DNA of 64,000 nt from Streptomyces cylindrosporus (lineage in GTDB: Bacteria; Actinomycetota; Actinomycetes; Streptomycetales; Streptomycetaceae), in NCBI RefSeq assembly GCF_022698165.1, contig NZ_JALDAY010000006.1:124001-188000 (forward strand), in the 5' to 3' direction. The notes below the pieces were generated by a model that was not told the origin of the DNA, did no database searches, and worked only from the letters and a program-made list of their open reading frames with translations. Made by a program: the position numbers and the translations under genes. Of this stretch, positions 59,334-64,000 are shown in pieces. Numbering within the stretch: the stretch's first letter is position 1; each line of letters begins with the position of its first letter.

Positions 59334-59349
59334 ATGTGAGCGCTCACAT
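59334..59349. promoter_or_regulatory. LacI-type operator 4, perfect
   Basis: ATGTGAGCGCTCACAT is a perfect 16-base palindrome and the best copy of the motif. It is 70 bases before the secreted glycosidase start. Confidence 0.8.
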
Positions 59350-59419
59350 TCTGGCCTTACGATCCGTCTCCACGAGCCGTCCTCCCGCAACGCGGCGGGA
59401 GGGGAAAGCCAGGTTTCCC

Positions 59420-62041
59420 ATGTCTCCAGACACTCGCGCCCCGGGCGCCGCACCACCCGGACGTACCAGAGCGACGCTCACCAGGGCGCTGCTGGCCGCC
59501 ACCGCTCTGCTCGGCGCGACCCTCGCCGTACCGCAGACCGCCGCGGCGGCCACCCAGACCTACACCGTCGACCTCGGCACGACCACCGGTGCCGTCCTGC
59601 GCGGTTCGAACGGGGCGCTCTACGGGCAGAGCGACGACGGCGTCCCCGGTGACAACCTGCTCGCGCCGCTGAAGCTCACCACCGGCTCCCAGAAGCCCCC
59701 GGGCGGCGCCCAGCACCCCAACGGCGACATCCTGGACGTGGCCCCCTCGTTCTTCCGCAACGGCGGCGGGACGATGTACACGAACATCCAGGACGAGTAC
59801 TCGGACTGGCCATACCAGAACAACGGCATCGACGACTACCTCACCAAGGTCGACACCGCCGTGAACGCGGTGAAGGCGACCTCGTACGCGGCCGACGTGG
59901 TCTTCGTCCCGTTCAACGAGCCCGACGGCAACTGGTACACCGGCCTTGGCAGTTCGAACTCCACCACCTACGCGTCGGCGCTCAGCAGCTTCGAGTCCGA
60001 CTGGAGCACGGTCTACGAGCGCATCAAGAGCGACTACCCCGACGCCAGGATAGGCGGGCCCAACACCGCCAACTGGAACAGCAAGTTCTTCGGCGACTTC
60101 CTGACCTACGCCAAGGCCAACGACCAACTCCCGGACGTCTTCACCTGGCACGAGCTGAACCCCGGCTCGCTCGCCAACTACCGCGGCCACTACACCGCTT
60201 ACCGCGCCCTGGAGACCGCCCGCTCCATCAGCCCCATCACGGTCAACATCGACGAGTACGGCAACCGGCGTGACATGTCGGTCCCCGGCCAGCTGGTGCA
60301 GTGGGCCGCGATGTTCGAGGACACCAAGGTCTACGCGCAGCAGCCGTACTGGGACATCGCCGGCAACATGGACGGCAACACCGTCCAGACCAACATCCCC
60401 AACGGCTCGTGGTGGTTCTGGCACTGGTACGCCGGAATGACCGGGCAGACCGTGCAGACGACCCCGCCGCAGGCCAACGTCCAGGACACGCTGCAGGGCA
60501 TGGCGTCGCTGGACACCTCCCGCAAGCAGGCCCAGGTGATCGTCGGCGGTTCGGCCACCGACAGCAACGTGGTGATCAACAACATCCCGAGCGCCACCTT
60601 CGGCAGCAAGGTCGAGGTCACCGTGCAGGCCCTGGACTGGAGCGGCTACGAGGGCGCCTCCGCGCCCCCGCGGACCATCTCCCGCACCGCGTACACGCCC
60701 TCCAGCGGCTCCATCACCGTGCCGCTGACCGGACTGAACGCCATGTCCGCGTACCGCATCACGGTCACCCCGAACGGCGGCGGCACCGCCACCGCGCCCA
60801 GCGTCCCGTCGTACTCCTCCTACGAGGCCGAGAACGCCGCCATCACCGACGGCACCGTCGTCACCCAGGCCACCGGCGCCAGCTACTCCACCGCCCAGAA
60901 GTACGCCACCTCCGGCACCAAGGACGTCGGCTACCTGACCGCGAGCGACAGCAAGGTCGTATTCACCGTCAACGCCCCGACCACGGGCACGTACAACCTG
61001 CGCATCTTCTACGGCAACCAGAACGGCTCGCCGTCCCAGCAGGCCCTGCGGATCGACGACGCCAACCCCCAGTTCGTCACCTACCCCTCGACGCTGAACT
61101 GGCAGTACCGCTCCACCGTCACCGTCCCGGTCACCCTGAGCGTCGGCAGCCACACCGTCTCGCTCGCGGTCACGGACCCGACGCTGGGCACCTCCCAGGG
61201 CCAGGTCACCCTCGACAAGATCGACCTCACCGCCGTACCGAGCACCCCGGAGACGGCGTACGAGGCGACGTTCGCCGACATCAGCGGCAGCCCGTCGTAC
61301 TCGTACAGCGATGTCGGCGAGACCGGCACCGGACGGCTCGTCATGACCTCCGGGGACAAGGCCACCTTCGACGCCTACGCCCCCGCCGACGGCTACTACA
61401 CGGTCAAGACCGACTACGCCTCGGCGGGCGGCAGCACGGCCCTCGCGTTGAACGGCGCGACGGTGGCGACCTACGGCTCCTCCGGCGGCTCGGCCACCAC
61501 CTCCAGCACGAAGCTGTACCTGTCGGCCGGCATCAACCGGATCGCCGTCAGCCCGAACAGCGGCACCACTCTGACCTTGAGCGACCTCAAGGTGGCCGGG
61601 GCAGGCGACACCACCGGCGTGACCAAGTACGAGGCCGAGAGCGCCACCCTGGCGGGCGCGGCCAAGGTCCAGTCCGACACCTGGGCCTCCGGCGGCAAGA
61701 ACGCCGGCTACATCGGCAACAGCAGCTCCAACACGCTCACCTTCGGCAGCGTGAGCGCGTCCACGGCCGGCCTGTACACGGTCGTCATCCACTACGCCAA
61801 CAACGACAGGGCCGGCTCGGGCAACTACAACACCAACGTCGAGTCCCGCACCGCGCAGCTGTCGGTGAACGGCGGTACCTCCAGCACGCTGACGTTCCGC
61901 AACACCTACAGCTGGCACGACTACTGGTCCCTGCCGACGACCGTCAGCCTCAGCGCCGGCACGAACACCCTGAAGTTCTCCAACGCGTCCTCCTGGGCAC
62001 CGAACATCGACTACATCGAGGTCGCCCCCGTCAACGGCTGA
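59420..62041 (+). CDS. Secreted multi-module glycoside hydrolase with CBM-like modules
   Basis: An 873-residue exported protein. Residues 1-40 are a signal peptide ending in AAAAT. A TIM-barrel-like catalytic domain (about 45-380) shows VVFVPFNEPDGNWY with a candidate acid/base Glu and ITVNIDEYGN with a candidate nucleophile Glu, as in clan GH-A families such as GH39. A beta domain follows. Three modules starting YEAENAAITDG, YEATFADISGS and YEAESATLAGA resemble CBM6/35 carbohydrate-binding domains. It likely cuts a plant polysaccharide outside the cell. ATG at 59420 has only a weak site. Confidence 0.83.
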   Translation: MSPDTRAPGAAPPGRTRATLTRALLAATALLGATLAVPQTAAAATQTYTVDLGTTTGAVLRGSNGALYGQSDDGVPGDNLLAPLKLTTGSQKPPGGAQHPNGDILDVAPSFFRNGGGTMYTNIQDEYSDWPYQNNGIDDYLTKVDTAVNAVKATSYAADVVFVPFNEPDGNWYTGLGSSNSTTYASALSSFESDWSTVYERIKSDYPDARIGGPNTANWNSKFFGDFLTYAKANDQLPDVFTWHELNPGSLANYRGHYTAYRALETARSISPITVNIDEYGNRRDMSVPGQLVQWAAMFEDTKVYAQQPYWDIAGNMDGNTVQTNIPNGSWWFWHWYAGMTGQTVQTTPPQANVQDTLQGMASLDTSRKQAQVIVGGSATDSNVVINNIPSATFGSKVEVTVQALDWSGYEGASAPPRTISRTAYTPSSGSITVPLTGLNAMSAYRITVTPNGGGTATAPSVPSYSSYEAENAAITDGTVVTQATGASYSTAQKYATSGTKDVGYLTASDSKVVFTVNAPTTGTYNLRIFYGNQNGSPSQQALRIDDANPQFVTYPSTLNWQYRSTVTVPVTLSVGSHTVSLAVTDPTLGTSQGQVTLDKIDLTAVPSTPETAYEATFADISGSPSYSYSDVGETGTGRLVMTSGDKATFDAYAPADGYYTVKTDYASAGGSTALALNGATVATYGSSGGSATTSSTKLYLSAGINRIAVSPNSGTTLTLSDLKVAGAGDTTGVTKYEAESATLAGAAKVQSDTWASGGKNAGYIGNSSSNTLTFGSVSASTAGLYTVVIHYANNDRAGSGNYNTNVESRTAQLSVNGGTSSTLTFRNTYSWHDYWSLPTTVSLSAGTNTLKFSNASSWAPNIDYIEVAPVNG

Positions 62042-62052
62042 CACAGCCGACG

Positions 62053-62080
62053 CGGCGGGGACGGCTCCCCGTCCCCGCCG
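62053..62080. terminator. Hairpin after the glycosidase gene
   Basis: A 12-bp stem (62053-62064 with 62069-62080) and loop CTCC lie 12 bases after the stop codon. It is only 27 bases before the next gene, so it may partly end the transcript. Confidence 0.7.
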
Positions 62081-62106
62081 CCCCCCCTCAGCACCGAAAG
62101 GCCGCC

Positions 62107-64000
62107 ATGCCGAGCATCGCCCATGACCCCGAGCACCGGCTGTGGGTCCTGTCCGGACCCGGCTCCAGCTACGTGATCCACCTCGACGACGACCACCGGC
62201 TGCGCGGCCTGCACTGGGGACCCGCCCTCACCCTCGAACAAGCCGTCTCCCTGCTCAACCGTCCGGCGCCCGGCCGCCGGTCCTTCGAGGACCCGGCGGA
62301 CGCCACCCTCGATCTCGACCCCGCCGGCGCCATGCGCTACGCCCACGCGGGCGTCCAGGTCCGCTTCCCCGACGGTGTACGCGACCTCGAACTCCGCTTC
62401 GCCGGCTCCGCCGAAGAGGACGGGGAACTGGTACTGCGGTTCGCCGACCACCACTACCCGCTCGCCGTGGACGCCCACTACCGTCTGCGGCCCTTCACCG
62501 ACGTGATCGAGCGGCACCTCGTGCTCCGCCACACCGGCACCGCTGCCGACGGCCCGGTCACCGTCATACGCGCCGACTCCGCCACCTGGGTCCTGCCCCG
62601 GCTCGGCGAGTACCGGCTCAGCCAGGTGCGCGGCCAGTGGTCGGCCGAGACCCAGCTGAACCGGACGCCGCTGCCGTACGGGGAGCTGCAGCTCACCAGC
62701 CGCCGCGGCACCACCGGCCACCAGGCCAACCCGTGGGCCATGATCGACGACGGACGTACGGACGAGGACCACGGTGCCGTGTGGTCGTGCGCGCTGGCCT
62801 GGAGCGGCAGTTGGCGGCTGACCGCCCAGCGGCAGCCCACCGACCGGGTCACGCTGTCGGCGGGCTTCGGCCACGACCCGGTCACCTGGGAACTGACGCC
62901 CGGTGAGGGGCTGACGACCCCGGTCTGCGCGGGCGCCTACACGGAGGGCGGTTTCGGCGCCGCGTCCCGCCTGTGGCACCGGCACGTCCTCGACCACGTC
63001 CTGCCCTACCCGGACGACCTGCGACCGGTGCTCTACAACTCCTGGGAGGCGACGGAGTTCGCCATCGACGTCACCGGGCAGATCGCGCTGGCGGAGAAGG
63101 CCGCGGCGCTCGGCGTCGAACTGTTCGTCATGGACGACGGCTGGTTCGGCTCCCGTACGCACGACGCCGCCGGACTCGGCGACTGGACCCCCAACCCCGC
63201 CCGCTTCCCCGACGGCCTCGCACCGCTGGTCGACCGGGTGCACGAGCTGGGCATGGGGTTCGGCCTGTGGGTCGAGCCCGAGATGGTCAACCCGGACAGC
63301 GACCTCTACCGCGCCCACCCCGACTGGGTACTCCACCACCCGCACCGCCGCCGCACCGAGCACCGCAATCAGCTGGTGCTCAACCTCGCCCGACCCGACG
63401 TCGCCGACTGGCTGCACGAAACGCTCGACGAGCTGGTGACGAAGAACGCGATCGACTGCCTCAAGTGGGACATGAACCGGCCCTTCACCGAGGCCGGCTG
63501 GCCGGACGCGGAAGCCGACCCGGACCGGCTGTGGATCGACCACGTACGCAACCTGTACGCCGTCCTCGACCGGTTGCGCGCCGACCACCCCGGTCTGCGC
63601 ATCGAGGCGTGCAGCAGCGGCGGCGGCCGCCTCGACCTGGGCATCCTCGCCCGCACCGACCAGGTGTGGACCTCGGACAACACCGACGCCCTGGACCGCG
63701 TCGAGATCCAGCACGGCTTCTCCCAGCTGTACCCGGCCCGCGTCATGGGCGCCTGGGTCACCGACAGCCCCAACCCCTACACGGGCCGCAGCGCGCCGCT
63801 GGACTTCCGCTTCCACACCGCCATGACCGGCGTCCTCGGCATCGGCGGCGACCTGAACCGCTGGAGCGAAGGGGAACTCGCCCGGGCCGCCGAGCTGGTG
63901 GCCGCCTACAAGCGCGTACGGCACCTGGTGCAGCTCGGCGCGCAGTACCGGCTGCGCCCCCACGGCGACGGCGAGCTGACCGCCGTGCAGTTCCTGGCGC
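62107..64000 (+). CDS. GH36 alpha-galactosidase, 3' end cut off by the window
   Basis: At least 631 codons are open to the end of the window. The N-terminal beta domain is followed by the barrel with LYNSWEATEF, VMDDGWFGSR, GLWVEPEMVNPDSDLY, the nucleophile Asp in CLKWDMNRP and the acid/base Asp in TSDNTDALDR, all typical of GH36. It removes alpha-galactosyl groups from raffinose-type sugars or galactomannan. There is no signal peptide, so it works inside the cell on imported sugars. The ATG follows GAAAGGCC. About 60 to 100 residues are probably missing. Confidence 0.9.
   Translation, partial: MPSIAHDPEHRLWVLSGPGSSYVIHLDDDHRLRGLHWGPALTLEQAVSLLNRPAPGRRSFEDPADATLDLDPAGAMRYAHAGVQVRFPDGVRDLELRFAGSAEEDGELVLRFADHHYPLAVDAHYRLRPFTDVIERHLVLRHTGTAADGPVTVIRADSATWVLPRLGEYRLSQVRGQWSAETQLNRTPLPYGELQLTSRRGTTGHQANPWAMIDDGRTDEDHGAVWSCALAWSGSWRLTAQRQPTDRVTLSAGFGHDPVTWELTPGEGLTTPVCAGAYTEGGFGAASRLWHRHVLDHVLPYPDDLRPVLYNSWEATEFAIDVTGQIALAEKAAALGVELFVMDDGWFGSRTHDAAGLGDWTPNPARFPDGLAPLVDRVHELGMGFGLWVEPEMVNPDSDLYRAHPDWVLHHPHRRRTEHRNQLVLNLARPDVADWLHETLDELVTKNAIDCLKWDMNRPFTEAGWPDAEADPDRLWIDHVRNLYAVLDRLRADHPGLRIEACSSGGGRLDLGILARTDQVWTSDNTDALDRVEIQHGFSQLYPARVMGAWVTDSPNPYTGRSAPLDFRFHTAMTGVLGIGGDLNRWSEGELARAAELVAAYKRVRHLVQLGAQYRLRPHGDGELTAVQFLA

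Noticed and set aside
59357..62044. An 895-codon minus-strand open frame opposite the glycosidase gene
   Set aside because: It is composed mostly of Val, Gly, Asp, Arg and Ala as expected from the antisense of GC-rich codons. The plus strand has a signal peptide, catalytic and CBM-like motifs.
62011..63963. A 650-codon minus-strand open frame opposite the alpha-galactosidase
   Set aside because: The plus strand carries all GH36 motifs; the minus frame is an antisense shadow.

Overview
The window is very GC-rich DNA with the gene style of a Streptomyces or close relative. It shows GTG and TTG starts, TGA stops, many 4-bp ATGA/GTGA overlaps, mycothiol-type maleylpyruvate isomerase, PaaX and PucR regulators, lipobox lipoproteins, and a few TTA leucine codons. 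The layout suggests a chromosomal accessory region devoted to degrading plant-derived aromatics and sugars. No rRNA, tRNA, CRISPR array, phage or intact insertion sequence was seen.

Region 1 (2-22784) is a CoA-dependent catabolic block. It starts with a truncated TetR regulator, an orphan solute-binding lipoprotein and a decayed stretch holding an SDR remnant. Next come three transcription units. They encode an acyl-CoA ligase with an SDR; an enoyl-CoA hydratase, an APH-type kinase and a histidine phosphatase; and an acyl-CoA dehydrogenase, a MaoC hydratase and an SDR. The kinase plus ACAD pair resembles the 4-hydroxyacyl-CoA route (LvaA/LvaC, ACAD10/11). A long minus-strand unit (20757 down to 11268) follows: thiolase, small protein, vanillyl-alcohol-oxidase-type flavoprotein, LLM flavoprotein, hydrolase, SDR, double-length ACAD and alcohol dehydrogenase. 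PaaX and a feruloyl-CoA hydratase-lyase close the block.

Region 2 (23061-41433) is aromatic ring catabolism. An aromatic aldehyde (vanillin-type) dehydrogenase, a PEP-mutase-family lyase and an MFS transporter lie on the minus strand. A PucR-type regulator is flanked by two copies of one palindrome. The ten-gene operon 28607-37835 then encodes an HpaB-type monooxygenase, LigJ-like 4-oxalomesaconate hydratase, class III extradiol dioxygenase, three successive RraA/LigK-fold proteins, a flavin reductase fused to an FCD sensor domain, gentisate-type dioxygenase, fumarylpyruvate hydrolase and maleylpyruvate isomerase. An L-idonate/gluconate-type unit with a fourth RraA protein runs the opposite way.

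Region 3 (42122-49346) holds an MHS-family permease with 5-oxoprolinase-type PxpA/B/C, then an SDR, an aminotransferase and a TetR regulator. The two units have nearly identical promoter/operator sequences.

Region 4 (49513-53989) resembles the fas cytokinin locus of Rhodococcus fascians and Streptomyces turgidiscabies: a split transketolase pair, an adenylate isopentenyltransferase, a cytokinin-dehydrogenase-like gene and a LOG-type phosphoribohydrolase. The last two are broken, one by a frameshift and an amber codon, the other by an amber codon alone. The isopentenyltransferase gene is intact and carries a TTA codon.

Region 5 (54682-64000) is a LacI-controlled sugar-utilisation locus: two ABC permeases, a solute-binding lipoprotein, the LacI regulator, a secreted multi-module glycosidase and a GH36 alpha-galactosidase cut by the window end. 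Four matching LacI-type operators precede its genes.
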